From SVEL01 sp045125245 (GTDB taxonomy: Bacteria > Bacillota > Clostridia > Lachnospirales > Lachnospiraceae): a stretch of 64,000 nucleotides of DNA. A program made the translations under genes and the position numbers. Under the pieces are notes generated by a model. The model searched no databases and was not told where the DNA came from. It saw nothing but the letters and a program-made list of their open reading frames with translations. Location: assembly GCA_045125245.1 (NCBI GenBank), contig JBGVNF010000021.1, positions 62,001 to 126,000 of the forward strand, in the 5' to 3' direction. Shown here piece by piece: positions 28,696-37,895 of this stretch (the stretch's first letter is position 1; the number at the start of each line of letters is the position of its first letter).

Positions 28696-28872
28696 TTAGT
28701 TATACTTTCTCTTTCTAGCTGCCTCTGACTTCTTCTTACGCTTAACGCTTGGCTTCTCGTAATGCTCTCTCTTGCGAATTTCCTGCTGAATGCCTGCCTT
28801 CGCACAGTTTCTCTTAAATCTACGTAAAGCGCTATCTAAACTTTCGTTTTCTTTAACGATAACATTTGACAT
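28696..28872 (-). CDS. rpsU: Ribosomal protein bS21
   Basis: A 58-residue, very basic protein of the small ribosomal subunit, beginning SNVIVKENESLDSALRRFKR and ending in the Lys/Arg-rich tail KKSEAARKRKYN. The frame is open 28 codons further upstream, but the ATG at 28872 has GGAGG and AGGTGAG sites and gives the normal bS21 start. It has its own promoter and terminator, so it is a single-gene unit. Confidence 0.97.
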   Translation of the reverse strand: MSNVIVKENESLDSALRRFKRNCAKAGIQQEIRKREHYEKPSVKRKKKSEAARKRKYN

Positions 28873-28944
28873 TGTCTCACCTAACCTCCCTCCAGTTGCT
28901 AAATTGTGCATGATACAACTGTAAGGTTTTATTGCACAACTGAT

Positions 28945-28972
28945 ATTATAACACAATATTTGTATTCGTCAA
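28945..28972 (-). promoter_or_regulatory. Strong promoter of rpsU
   Basis: Minus strand TTGACG (28967-28972) and TATAAT (28945-28950) with a 16-base spacer. The leader of about 65 bases includes TTGTGCA/TGCACAA (28904-28910 with 28933-28939), a possible 7-bp hairpin. Confidence 0.75.
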
Positions 28973-29013
28973 CATCTTTTTTTATGTTTTTGTGCATATT
29001 ACCTTCGTATATC

Positions 29014-31668
29014 CTAAGAAAGCTGTTCTGTTAAAACACTTTCTACTGCTGCTAATGCTTCATCTATCTTCTCAGGAAGCTTTCCACCTGCCTGAGCCAT
29101 ATTTGGACGACCGCCGCCGCCACCACCTACGATAGCCGCAATCTGCTTAATAATATTTCCAGCATGAGCTCCCTTAGCCATTGCTCCATCTGTTGCCATA
29201 GCAAGAAGATTTACCTTTCCATCCTGGCTAGATGCGATAACGATAACACCCTCACCAAGCTTTTCCTTAAGCTGATCACCAAGATTTCTAAGACCATTCA
29301 TATCTACGCCTTCAACCTTTACAGCAAGTAACTTAGTACCAGAAATCTCTTTAATCTGATTCATTACATCACCGAGAGCCTCGTTAGCCATCTTGCTCTT
29401 AAGCTTATCATTTTCACTGTGAAGTGCCTTAATTTCTTCCTGCATAGCTTCAATCTTCTTAACTAATCCTGCCACATCAGACTTTGCTGCCTTAGCTGCC
29501 TTCATAAGCTCAGCTTCCATATCAGCATAATACTTAGTAACACCTGCACCTGTAAGAGCTTCAATTCTTCTTACACCAGCCGCGATACCAGCCTCTGAAA
29601 CTATCTTAAAGTTAGCAATATTTCCTGTATTCTTAACGTGTGTACCACCACAAAGTTCTACTGAGAAGTCTCCCATTGAAACCACTCTAACCTTCTCGCC
29701 ATACTTTTCACCAAAGAGTGCCATAGCGCCAGTCTTCTTAGCCTCATCAAGAGTCATTTCTTTAGTAACAACTTCGATGCCAGCCATAATCTGCTCGTTT
29801 ACAATAGCTTCTACCTTTGCTATCTCCTCTGCAGTAAGTGCAGCAAAATGAGAGAAGTCAAAACGAAGTCTATCCTTATTTACAAGAGAACCTGCCTGCT
29901 CAACGTGTGAACCTAATACCATTCTCAATGCCTTCTGTAATATATGAGTTGCGCTGTGATTCTTACATGTAGACATACGGTTCTCTTCGTCAACCTTAAG
30001 TGTAGCCATATCGCCAACCTTAATCATACCGTTAACAACCTTACCTACATGTCCAACCTTGCCACCAAGAAGCTTAATAGTATCTACTACCTCAAAAGTA
30101 CCCTCACCAACTGTGATAGTACCCTTATCGCCTTCCTGACCACCCATTGTAGCATAGAATGGTGTCTCTTCTACAATAATTGTACCCATATCGCCATCGC
30201 TAAGAGCTGCTACAACCTCTGTGTCAGTTGTAAGAGCTGTTACCTTAGAAGTAGCCTCTAAATTATCGTATCCAACAAATGTTGTTGTAAGAGCTGTATC
30301 AAGCTCCTCATATACAGTAGCATCAGCTCCCATATAATTTGTTGTCTTTCTTCTATTTCTAGCATTTTCTCTCTGCTCTGTCATACAAGCATTGAAACCT
30401 GCTTCATCAAGAGACATTCCCTTTTCCTCAAGAATTTCTGCTGTAAGATCAAGTGGGAATCCATATGTATCATATAACTTAAATGAATCCTCACCAGAAA
30501 GCACCTTCTTGCCTTCAGCATTCATCTTGTCCATCATATCTGAAAGGATACTTAATCCCTGATCAATAGTCTTATTGAACTTATTCTCTTCCTCAGTGAG
30601 AACCTTGAAGATAAATTCCTTCTTCTCATCAAGCTCTGGATAACCATCCTTACTCTCATTAATAACAGTTTCAGAAAGCTTTGCTAAGAACTGTCCTTCA
30701 ATACCAAGTAATCTTCCATGTCTTGCTGCTCTTCTGATAATTCTTCTAAGAACATATCCTCTACCTTCATTAGATGGCATAACACCGTCTGAAATAAGGA
30801 ATGTAGATGAACGAATATGGTCTGTAATAAGTCTTATAGAAATATCGTTCTTCTCATTTGTCTGATACTGTGTATTTGCAAGCTTGCAGATTTCATCTCT
30901 GATAGCCTTCATAGTATCAATATCAAATACAGAATCAACATCCTGAACAACTACTGCAAGTCTCTCAAGACCCATACCTGTATCGATATTCTTCTGTGCA
31001 AGCTCTGTATAATTGCCGTTGCCATCACCTTCAAACTGTGTAAATACGTTGTTCCATACTTCCATAAATCTGTCGCACTCACAACCCACCTTACAGTCAG
31101 GGCTACCACAGCCGTACTTCTCGCCTCTGTCATAGTAAATCTCTGTACATGGACCACAAGGACCTGCGCCATGCTCCCAGAAATTATCACACTTACCATT
31201 CTCATCACGATAGAATCTTGTAATCTTTTCAGCTGGAACGCCAACTTCCTTTGTCCAAATCTCAAAAGCTTCCTCATCATCATAATAAATTGAAGGATAA
31301 AGTCTTTCTTCCTCAAGACCGATTACCTTTGTCAAAAATTCCCAAGACCACTCAATAGCCTCATGCTTAAAATAATCACCAAAAGAGAAATTACCAAGCA
31401 TCTCAAAGAATGTAAGATGTCTAGCTGTCTTACCTACATTCTCAATATCACCAGTTCTAACACACTTCTGGCATGTTGTAACTCTGTTTCTTGGTGGAAT
31501 CTCCTGTCCTGTAAAATATGGCTTCAAAGGTGCCATACCCGCATTAATTAAAAGTAAGCTCTTATCATTGTGTGGTACAAGAGAAAAGCTATTCATTTTT
31601 AAATGTTCTTTGCTCTCGAAGAATTCAAGATACATTCTTCTAAGCTCGTTTACTCCAAACTTCTTCAT
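29014..31668 (-). CDS. alaS: Alanine-tRNA ligase
   Basis: An 884-residue class II synthetase. The N-terminal catalytic part shows LRRMYLEFFESKEH, INAGMAPLKPYFTG and TCQKCVRTGDIENVGK. The editing domain has HSATH near residue 569 and CGGTH near 670, supplying the zinc-binding His and Cys. A DHHA1-type C-terminal domain ends with GGGGGGRPNMAQAGG. Full length for the family (about 875). A T-box leader is not visible: the upstream 23 bases join a small membrane protein gene, so the two may share a transcript. Confidence 0.97.
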   Translation of the reverse strand: MKKFGVNELRRMYLEFFESKEHLKMNSFSLVPHNDKSLLLINAGMAPLKPYFTGQEIPPRNRVTTCQKCVRTGDIENVGKTARHLTFFEMLGNFSFGDYFKHEAIEWSWEFLTKVIGLEEERLYPSIYYDDEEAFEIWTKEVGVPAEKITRFYRDENGKCDNFWEHGAGPCGPCTEIYYDRGEKYGCGSPDCKVGCECDRFMEVWNNVFTQFEGDGNGNYTELAQKNIDTGMGLERLAVVVQDVDSVFDIDTMKAIRDEICKLANTQYQTNEKNDISIRLITDHIRSSTFLISDGVMPSNEGRGYVLRRIIRRAARHGRLLGIEGQFLAKLSETVINESKDGYPELDEKKEFIFKVLTEEENKFNKTIDQGLSILSDMMDKMNAEGKKVLSGEDSFKLYDTYGFPLDLTAEILEEKGMSLDEAGFNACMTEQRENARNRRKTTNYMGADATVYEELDTALTTTFVGYDNLEATSKVTALTTDTEVVAALSDGDMGTIIVEETPFYATMGGQEGDKGTITVGEGTFEVVDTIKLLGGKVGHVGKVVNGMIKVGDMATLKVDEENRMSTCKNHSATHILQKALRMVLGSHVEQAGSLVNKDRLRFDFSHFAALTAEEIAKVEAIVNEQIMAGIEVVTKEMTLDEAKKTGAMALFGEKYGEKVRVVSMGDFSVELCGGTHVKNTGNIANFKIVSEAGIAAGVRRIEALTGAGVTKYYADMEAELMKAAKAAKSDVAGLVKKIEAMQEEIKALHSENDKLKSKMANEALGDVMNQIKEISGTKLLAVKVEGVDMNGLRNLGDQLKEKLGEGVIVIASSQDGKVNLLAMATDGAMAKGAHAGNIIKQIAAIVGGGGGGRPNMAQAGGKLPEKIDEALAAVESVLTEQLS

Positions 31669-31691
31669 ATCTTCTTAACTTTCAAGGGAAA

Positions 31692-31856
31692 CTATTGTTC
31701 AATAGTTATCTCGCTTTCTTCCTCCTTACTATTTTTAGCTATTTTAGCGTCTTTTCTATCTCTTAGTTTCTTGCCCACAACAATACCTGCAATGGCTACA
31801 AGAACTAATACTACAAACAAACACGCATAGTATAAAAATGCTGTAATAAAACCCAT
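31692..31856 (-). CDS. Small single-pass membrane protein (54 residues), unknown function
   Basis: A 54-codon frame with an excellent ribosome binding site, AAGGAGAG, 8 bases before its ATG. The product has one hydrophobic helix (about 4-27, MGFITAFLYYACLFVVLVLV onwards), then KKLRDRKDAKIAKNSKEEE, a basic then acidic cytoplasmic tail ending TIEQ. No family is recognised with certainty. It lies 23 bases before alaS and 107 bases after the membrane MutS-like gene. The site, helix and clean tail make it likely real. Confidence 0.7.
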   Translation of the reverse strand: MGFITAFLYYACLFVVLVLVAIAGIVVGKKLRDRKDAKIAKNSKEEESEITIEQ

Positions 31857-31893
31857 AATACATCTCTCCTTCGTTTGAATACTCTTTTAATTT

Positions 31894-31918
31894 AATCGCA
31901 GTTGCAAATGAACTTAGA
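31894..31918. repeat. Partial copy of the palindromic repeat at 2219-2280
   Basis: AATCGCAGTTGCAAATG at 31894-31910 matches the second arm of the palindrome at 2253-2273 with about five bases missing in the middle; the remainder has diverged. It lies between the MutS-like gene and the 54-residue protein gene. Confidence 0.4.
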
Positions 31919-31963
31919 TTTCGTGAGCATTATTCTTTAGCTTACCACAAATTCATCTCTTTA

Positions 31964-33649
31964 TCAATACTTTCCTGTCTCTGTAAATCTATCCGCTCTC
32001 GCTCTAGCTGCCTTTATGATTTCTTCATCATAGCCCATGACCTTAAGTAATGATATAGCATTTCTACTTGTTGCTCTGCCTGAATTCAATTCATAATTAA
32101 ATAATACATCATCATCTACTATCTGTTCTTCAAAATGATAATTGCCATACCACTCTTCAAGTAAATGAGTTAACTCTATATCATGAGTTGCCGCATAGCA
32201 AAGTACATTACGTTCTTTATCATCTGCAAAGCTCTTTAAAATCTCAGTTGACGCAGATACTCGCTCAACAGTATTTGTTCCTCTAAGAACTTCATCCACG
32301 AAACAAATAATCTGTTCTCCTGTATTGGCTGCATCAATAATTCTTTTTAATGCCTTGATTTCCACAATATAATAGCTTTCGTTATTTTGTAAATCATCTC
32401 TAAGACTCATAGATGAATACACTTTACATCTCTTCATAACAAAACATTTAGCACTACAAGTATAAATAGTTTGCGCAAGTATTGCATTTAAACCAATTGT
32501 CTTAAGAAATGTAGATTTACCTGAAGCATTACTGCCTGTCAACAATACACACTTTGTCTCATCAATAGTATTTGCAACAGGTGACTCCAAAAGTGGATGA
32601 TATATTTCTTCTGTCCTAAGTCCTTCTTTATCATCCTTAAAATCTGGCTTACAAAAATATCCATAGTATTCATTGAAATGAGCTCTATAAAATGCAACTG
32701 CACAGGCTGATTCAATGTATCCCATAAGCTCATACATTCTATCTATCTTATCAAGCTTTTCAATAGTGAGCTTCGTCATAGAATTAAACTTAATAAGGTC
32801 AATATGGAATAACATTCTTAAATATTCCATAAATATTTCTCCGATAGAACCACTTACCGTATTTCCACCCAATAAAAATGAATTTTTTATAATCGGTAAT
32901 AATTCCTTATACAGACCCTTTAGTTCACTGGTATATTCATTTAATTCATTATCACCTAGTTCAAAAATATCCTTAGAATAAACAATAACACCTGTCAAAT
33001 AACCACAACATAAAAAGTAGCCCTCAACTTGTCCTTTAAGCTTATAATACTGAATAATATTTACACACACTGTAAATATAGTAGCCAAAACACCAAAAGG
33101 TGGTGTAATAAATATAAGTGCGATAGCTGATAAAAGTGTTGCACCATATAAATAATGAACTGCATTACTTCTGATTCCTATCTTAGTAAGATTATGGATA
33201 AAATCATATACGGAAATAGATTTAGTTCTACCAATCTGCGCAAATGTCTCCAAATACTTTATAGCCACATCTTTATTGCTATAAAAATAATCTACCAATC
33301 TGTCAAACTCTTTAAGTTCTTCATCTGTATAATCCATTCTTCTAAGCCTGTCATACAGACAATCTTCACCTATAGATGACTGAGTATAATTCATAGCCAT
33401 AAAAATATTATCCATCCCCAAGTCATTCCATGTAATATCATCTACAAAATCACTTCTTTTTAAAGCATCGAAATATTTTCTTATTCTTTCGAACTGCACT
33501 CCAGGATACTCTCTGTCACTTTCCTTTCCCCATAAATCATTTAAATACTTTCTTATTCTCGCTTGTTTATTTTTCTTATTCTTGTTAGCTTGATATCCAA
33601 AGAATATTAGCAATGCTAAAAATCCACCAAGATAAACAACTATTTCCAT
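31964..33649 (-). CDS. Membrane-anchored MutS-family ATPase
   Basis: A 561-residue protein with the MutS ATPase domain at its C-terminal end: Walker A LTGSNASGKSTF, the ABC-like SMSLRDDLQNNESYY, Walker B ICFVDEVLRGTNT and AATHDIELTHLL. Before it lie a core/clamp-like helical region and two membrane helices (about 170-210), plus an N-terminal helix at 1-18. It lacks the mismatch-binding domain and the GDFYE motif and is not MutS2 (no Smr domain). Function unknown; DNA repair is not implied. The ATG at 33649 is preferred over a GTG 9 bases upstream because AGAGGTG stands at the right distance. Confidence 0.85.
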   Translation of the reverse strand: MEIVVYLGGFLALLIFFGYQANKNKKNKQARIRKYLNDLWGKESDREYPGVQFERIRKYFDALKRSDFVDDITWNDLGMDNIFMAMNYTQSSIGEDCLYDRLRRMDYTDEELKEFDRLVDYFYSNKDVAIKYLETFAQIGRTKSISVYDFIHNLTKIGIRSNAVHYLYGATLLSAIALIFITPPFGVLATIFTVCVNIIQYYKLKGQVEGYFLCCGYLTGVIVYSKDIFELGDNELNEYTSELKGLYKELLPIIKNSFLLGGNTVSGSIGEIFMEYLRMLFHIDLIKFNSMTKLTIEKLDKIDRMYELMGYIESACAVAFYRAHFNEYYGYFCKPDFKDDKEGLRTEEIYHPLLESPVANTIDETKCVLLTGSNASGKSTFLKTIGLNAILAQTIYTCSAKCFVMKRCKVYSSMSLRDDLQNNESYYIVEIKALKRIIDAANTGEQIICFVDEVLRGTNTVERVSASTEILKSFADDKERNVLCYAATHDIELTHLLEEWYGNYHFEEQIVDDDVLFNYELNSGRATSRNAISLLKVMGYDEEIIKAARARADRFTETGKY

Positions 33650-33777
33650 TATAATCACCTCTTATCATAAGATACCACAGATTTATAATAAGTTCCATAG
33701 TTGTTTTTCCTGCTGGATAATTTTTTTAATATTATGTACAATTATAATTTAAAATGCAGACTTTTGAATGCCTTCTT

Positions 33778-35253
33778 TCAAATTATGATACAAATCACAC
33801 CGCCGTGACTATCATTCGTGATTTTTTGCAAGGTTTCTTGCATCTTTGTTTGAGTTTCGTCAGACAATTTGTCAATTTTTGTCCTAATACCGTCTGTTAC
33901 TATCTGTTCAATAGTTTTTCCGAATATATTTGTCGAAAAAATACCCTCCATCCCATCCTTACCATTTTCCTTAATAAACTCCATCAAATCCTTAGCTTGA
34001 GCTTCATCTCCTACAATTGGCGCAATCTCTGTTTGCACATTTGCCTTAATCATATGTATAGATGGAGCCATAGCTTTAATCTTCACACCATATTTTGCAC
34101 CATTCTTTATTACCTCAGGTTCATCTATAACTATATCTTCTTTTGATGGCATCACCACAGAATATCCTTTTGCAAAAACTTGCTCCAATGCATTACTAAC
34201 CTTATCGAAATCTACTTTTTTAGAAGATAAATCCTTTATAGTTTTTATAAGACTATATTCATTTGCTATGTTCTGTCCTGTAAATTCACTTAAAATCTGA
34301 TAATAATACTTTTCATCTATACAAAAGTTTAATTTTATAATTCCAGCTGATAAATCCTTCTCTGCAATAATCACATTATCTATATGTTCACTATCCACAC
34401 ATAACCCACTTACCTTTTTATCATCAAAATCCTTCATATATCTTCCCATTTTTATTATTTCTTTTGCTATTTTGATGATACTAGCTTTCAAATAATGGTC
34501 ATTATCCAACATATCTACATAACCAGGCATGCTAAAGCTAATCTGACTTATTGGAAATTCCTTAAGAACAGCCGACAATATATTCTCAATATCTTCTTTC
34601 TTTAACTGATTACAATTGACAGGCAATACTGTGACATTATACTTTTTCATCATTTCTTCAGCAATTTTTTCTGTTTCATCATTGTTTGGTCTTAAGGAAT
34701 TTAATAAAACTACAAACGGCTTATTTAGAGTCTTTAATTCATTTATAGTCTTTTCCTCCGCACTTATGTATGCTTCTCTTGGAATTTCACCAAAGCTTCC
34801 GTCAGCAGTAACCACAACACCTATTGTAGAATGATCATTAATAACCTTTTTAGTACCTATCTCTGCCGCCTTTGAAAATGGTATATCATAATCAAACCAC
34901 GGTGTTTTAACCATTCGTTCTTGCATCTCTTCCATATGTCCTGTAGCGCCTTCTACCATATAACCGACACAATCTATAAGTCTAATCTTTACTTCTGTAT
35001 TTTCTGAGAGCATAACCTTCGCAGCTTCTTTAGGAATAAATTTAGGTTCAGTAGTCATAACCGTCTTTCCTGCTGCTGATTGCGGTAGCTCATCTCTTGT
35101 TCGCTCTCTATTATGTACATCCTCCATATTAGGAATAACTAAAAGATCCATAAATCTTTTGATAAATGTAGATTTACCAGTTCTTACAGGTCCTACTACT
35201 CCTATATATATTTCACCATTTGTTCTGCCTTCAATATCCTTATACAAGTCCAT
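33778..35253 (-). CDS. spoIVA: Stage IV sporulation protein A
   Basis: A 491-residue morphogenetic ATPase that forms the base layer of the spore coat on the outer forespore membrane. Walker A is GPVRTGKST near 24-32, then RTRDELPQSAAGKTVMTTEP and LIDCVGYMVEGATGHMEE, the family's nucleotide-binding core. The C-terminal end (VCIIII-type hydrophobic tail after NDSHGG) matches the membrane-associating terminus of SpoIVA. It lies downstream of the chemosensory operon and has AAAGGAGC before the ATG. A sigma-E-like promoter may lie at 35283-35312. Confidence 0.97.
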   Translation of the reverse strand: MDLYKDIEGRTNGEIYIGVVGPVRTGKSTFIKRFMDLLVIPNMEDVHNRERTRDELPQSAAGKTVMTTEPKFIPKEAAKVMLSENTEVKIRLIDCVGYMVEGATGHMEEMQERMVKTPWFDYDIPFSKAAEIGTKKVINDHSTIGVVVTADGSFGEIPREAYISAEEKTINELKTLNKPFVVLLNSLRPNNDETEKIAEEMMKKYNVTVLPVNCNQLKKEDIENILSAVLKEFPISQISFSMPGYVDMLDNDHYLKASIIKIAKEIIKMGRYMKDFDDKKVSGLCVDSEHIDNVIIAEKDLSAGIIKLNFCIDEKYYYQILSEFTGQNIANEYSLIKTIKDLSSKKVDFDKVSNALEQVFAKGYSVVMPSKEDIVIDEPEVIKNGAKYGVKIKAMAPSIHMIKANVQTEIAPIVGDEAQAKDLMEFIKENGKDGMEGIFSTNIFGKTIEQIVTDGIRTKIDKLSDETQTKMQETLQKITNDSHGGVICIII

Positions 35254-35282
35254 AAAAAAGCTCCTTTACATATTTATTACCT

Positions 35283-35312
35283 AATATATGCAAAGAAGCC
35301 TTGTTACATACC
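35283..35312 (-). promoter_or_regulatory. Candidate sigma-E promoter of spoIVA
   Basis: Minus strand GGTATGTAA (35304-35312) and CATATATT (35283-35290), 13 bases apart. The -10 is identical to that proposed for spoIIM (50471-50478). spoIVA is in the sigma-E regulon of B. subtilis. The -35 match is weak. Confidence 0.35.
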
Positions 35313-35316
35313 ATAT

Positions 35317-36375
35317 TTATTTTAAAATAGTAAACTGTCGTGATACCTGTCTAAATACATCTACAATGTCTGGTTCAAGCTTTGTACCTGACATTTCAAT
35401 TACCTTTGCAGTAGCATACTCTCGCATGGAAGCTTCATCTGTATCCATATTGCTAATACGATACTCGGCGCAAGCATTCTCAAACTCATTGCACACAGCA
35501 AATACTCGTGATATTAATGGTATATTTTCGCCGGATAATCCGCAAGGAAAACCTGAGCCATCCCACTTTTCATTGTGAGTCCTAGCAACCTCTATAGATA
35601 ATGTCAACAATTCATTATGTTCAGACAAAAAAGATAGCTGTTCTAAAAATCTTGCACCTACTAACTCATGACAATTCTCTTTATCATCATGGGTTACTAC
35701 CTTTTCAATCCTTCCAATATCATGAAGCATTACTGCCTCTTCTATGAAATCGATAAAGTTTTGATTTATTACCTTTTCATACTTTTCAGAAAATTCCAAA
35801 GCCTGCGCTAAAAATCTACAGTTATAAGCCACATTTTTAAATGTAGACTCTGAATCAGGAAAATGTAAGAAGAACATTTTCTTCAAGGCAACTATGGTAT
35901 TTCTCTGTTCTTCCTTAATCTTTATAGCATGGTCTATAACCATTTTATTGAGCTGTTTATTGTAGTTCTCCATATTTGTTTTCATCTCATAAATCTGAAT
36001 ATGATTACTAACTCTTAGCGAAACCTCTTCAGCCTCAAATGGTTTATTGATAAAATCTACCGCCCCTAGCTTAAAGCCTCTTATCTTATCTTCCTTAGAC
36101 ATTCCTCCTGAAATAAAGATAATAGGAATTTCCCTTGTCTTAATATCACGCTTAAGAATTTCGCAAAGTTCAAAGCCATCCATCTCTGGCATATATACAT
36201 CTAGTAATATAAGCTGAGGTGGCTTTACATTAATCATCTCTAACGCATCCTTCGCAGAAGATGCAGTAAGCGGCTTATATCCGCTTTTCTCAAGCATTCT
36301 TTTAAGAATTAATAAGTTTTCAAAAATATCGTCTACTACAAGTACAGTTTTTTCGTTTAAGATGTTATTTTCCAC
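35317..36375 (-). CDS. Response regulator with HD-GYP domain
   Basis: About 352-355 residues. A receiver domain (phosphoacceptor in LLDVYMPEMDG, Asp about 62; KPF motif near 114) is linked by a helix to an HD-GYP domain: HDIGR near 221, HELVG, ARTHNEKWDGSGFP near 267-280 and GLSGENIPLISRV. HD-GYP enzymes break down c-di-GMP. Two ligands differ from the usual form: the second His of HHE is Asn, and the Asp of VADVFDAL is Asn (VCNEF), so activity is uncertain. The GTG at 36375 has AAAGGG 8 bases upstream; another GTG at 36384 is possible. Last gene of the chemosensory operon. Confidence 0.87.
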   Translation of the reverse strand: MENNILNEKTVLVVDDIFENLLILKRMLEKSGYKPLTASSAKDALEMINVKPPQLILLDVYMPEMDGFELCEILKRDIKTREIPIIFISGGMSKEDKIRGFKLGAVDFINKPFEAEEVSLRVSNHIQIYEMKTNMENYNKQLNKMVIDHAIKIKEEQRNTIVALKKMFFLHFPDSESTFKNVAYNCRFLAQALEFSEKYEKVINQNFIDFIEEAVMLHDIGRIEKVVTHDDKENCHELVGARFLEQLSFLSEHNELLTLSIEVARTHNEKWDGSGFPCGLSGENIPLISRVFAVCNEFENACAEYRISNMDTDEASMREYATAKVIEMSGTKLEPDIVDVFRQVSRQFTILK

Positions 36376-36401
36376 GTCTATCACCCTTTAATCATAAGTT
36401 T

Positions 36402-37886
36402 CTAAATAATCTGTGCTATCTTTTCCTTTAATTTTTCAAGTAATTCAAAGGATTTTTCATAATTTGCTTTTCTTACAGATAATATTATTCTAAATATCAT
36501 TCTGTCAAGTTCTTCATCCTGACCTGCTACAAGCTCTTTTACATTAGATGCAAACATTTCAGCTTTTTCAAAATTATGCATTTCAATAGTAATTGCAAGT
36601 TTTTCCATATTTTTTCTAATCTCAGCTAGATTTTCATCTGAGCCAAAATTATTAACTTCAAAGAAATTACTATCTTCTACAACTTGACCTTCCACTCTCG
36701 ATACATTATCTGAGAAAGTAAAATTATTTTCATCAATGTTTTCTGATTTATCACTTTTTTTCAATACGACATTAAATGAGAATGTACTACCTTGACCCTT
36801 TGTACTGTCAACATTTATTTTACCATTCATCATTTCAACAAGCTGTTTTGTTATAGATAATCCAAGACCTGTTCCACCATATTTTCTAGTAACAGATGCA
36901 TCAACCTGTGAAAATTCTTTAAATAATTTGCTCTTTTCTTCCTCTGATATACCTATTCCAGAATCGATAACCATAAAGAACAATTCAACATATGAATCAG
37001 TTTCGCTTGCCTTTGTAATCTGGAACATAATATGACCCACAGATGTAAACTTTACAGCGTTGGACATAAGATTATTTACAATTCTACTAAGTGCCAACTC
37101 ATCGCAAATAATATATTCAGGGATATCTTTATCTACATTAAGAACAAGCTTTAATCCCTTCTCATCTATAGTCTTAATATGTGTCGCTACAATATGGTCA
37201 ACAAATTTACTAAACTGGCATTCCCTTTCATCTAACAGATATTTACCTGCCTCTAGCTTAGAGAAATCCAAGATATTGTTAATCAATTTCATCATATTAT
37301 CTGCACAATGCTCTATAATCTCTATGGATGAAACCTGATTATCATTTAAGCCAATACTTCTTAAATCCTTCACATGACCGATTATTCCGTTTAGCGGTGT
37401 TCTTAATTCATGAGTAACATTTGCCACAAATTCTGTACGAATCTGTTCTGTAATCTTTTGTTCCTCTTTTGCTATGTTCAACTGTTTCTCAGCACTTTTT
37501 ATCAAAACAGTTTCATTTGCGCTTACCGCACCTACATAGCTACCCATATCATCTATCCATGTCTTTAAGCGCATCTGTACATCGAAACAAGTCATATTTT
37601 TCTTATACATAACACTCATTAAGGTTCCGTCGTCCTCCATAGTTGGAAGAACGACGTTACCATAATCATTAACAGAAAAAGTGTCATCAAATATGTCCAT
37701 AAGACTAATTCCGTTTATTTCTTTAGGTTCGTATCCTAATTTATTACAAGCTGCACTATTAGCAGATATTACTTTGCCCTTAATGTTGAATATAATAATA
37801 ATTTCCTCTGTTATATCCATTATCAAGCTACAATAACGCTTGCTACAGCTTGTCAACCCCATAAACATATTATCCATGTTTATCAC
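36402..37886 (-). CDS. PAS-domain sensor histidine kinase
   Basis: A 494-residue soluble kinase: PAS domain (about 18-125, ITEEIIIIFNIKGKVISANSA), HisKA with FVANVTHELRTPLNGII (His159), and HATPase_c with NNLMSNAVKFTS, DSGIGISEEEKSKLF and KYGGTGLGLSI. No membrane helix. After about residue 385 there is an acidic linker and about 70 residues of helices that match no domain I recognise. It stands 17 bases before the REC/HD-GYP gene, its likely partner. The start is a GTG with AGGAG 6 bases upstream; an ATG three codons later is possible. Confidence 0.92.
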   Translation of the reverse strand: MINMDNMFMGLTSCSKRYCSLIMDITEEIIIIFNIKGKVISANSAACNKLGYEPKEINGISLMDIFDDTFSVNDYGNVVLPTMEDDGTLMSVMYKKNMTCFDVQMRLKTWIDDMGSYVGAVSANETVLIKSAEKQLNIAKEEQKITEQIRTEFVANVTHELRTPLNGIIGHVKDLRSIGLNDNQVSSIEIIEHCADNMMKLINNILDFSKLEAGKYLLDERECQFSKFVDHIVATHIKTIDEKGLKLVLNVDKDIPEYIICDELALSRIVNNLMSNAVKFTSVGHIMFQITKASETDSYVELFFMVIDSGIGISEEEKSKLFKEFSQVDASVTRKYGGTGLGLSITKQLVEMMNGKINVDSTKGQGSTFSFNVVLKKSDKSENIDENNFTFSDNVSRVEGQVVEDSNFFEVNNFGSDENLAEIRKNMEKLAITIEMHNFEKAEMFASNVKELVAGQDEELDRMIFRIILSVRKANYEKSFELLEKLKEKIAQII

Positions 37887-37895
37887 TACCTTCTC

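Noticed and set aside
30817..31293. A 158-codon plus-strand frame inside alaS
   Set aside because: Antisense to the catalytic domain of alaS; Cys/Ile/Leu-rich composition typical of a shadow frame.
33650..33777. Gap before the membrane MutS-like gene searched for promoter, terminator or RNA
   Set aside because: Only AT-rich sequence with weak -10-like strings; nothing convincing.
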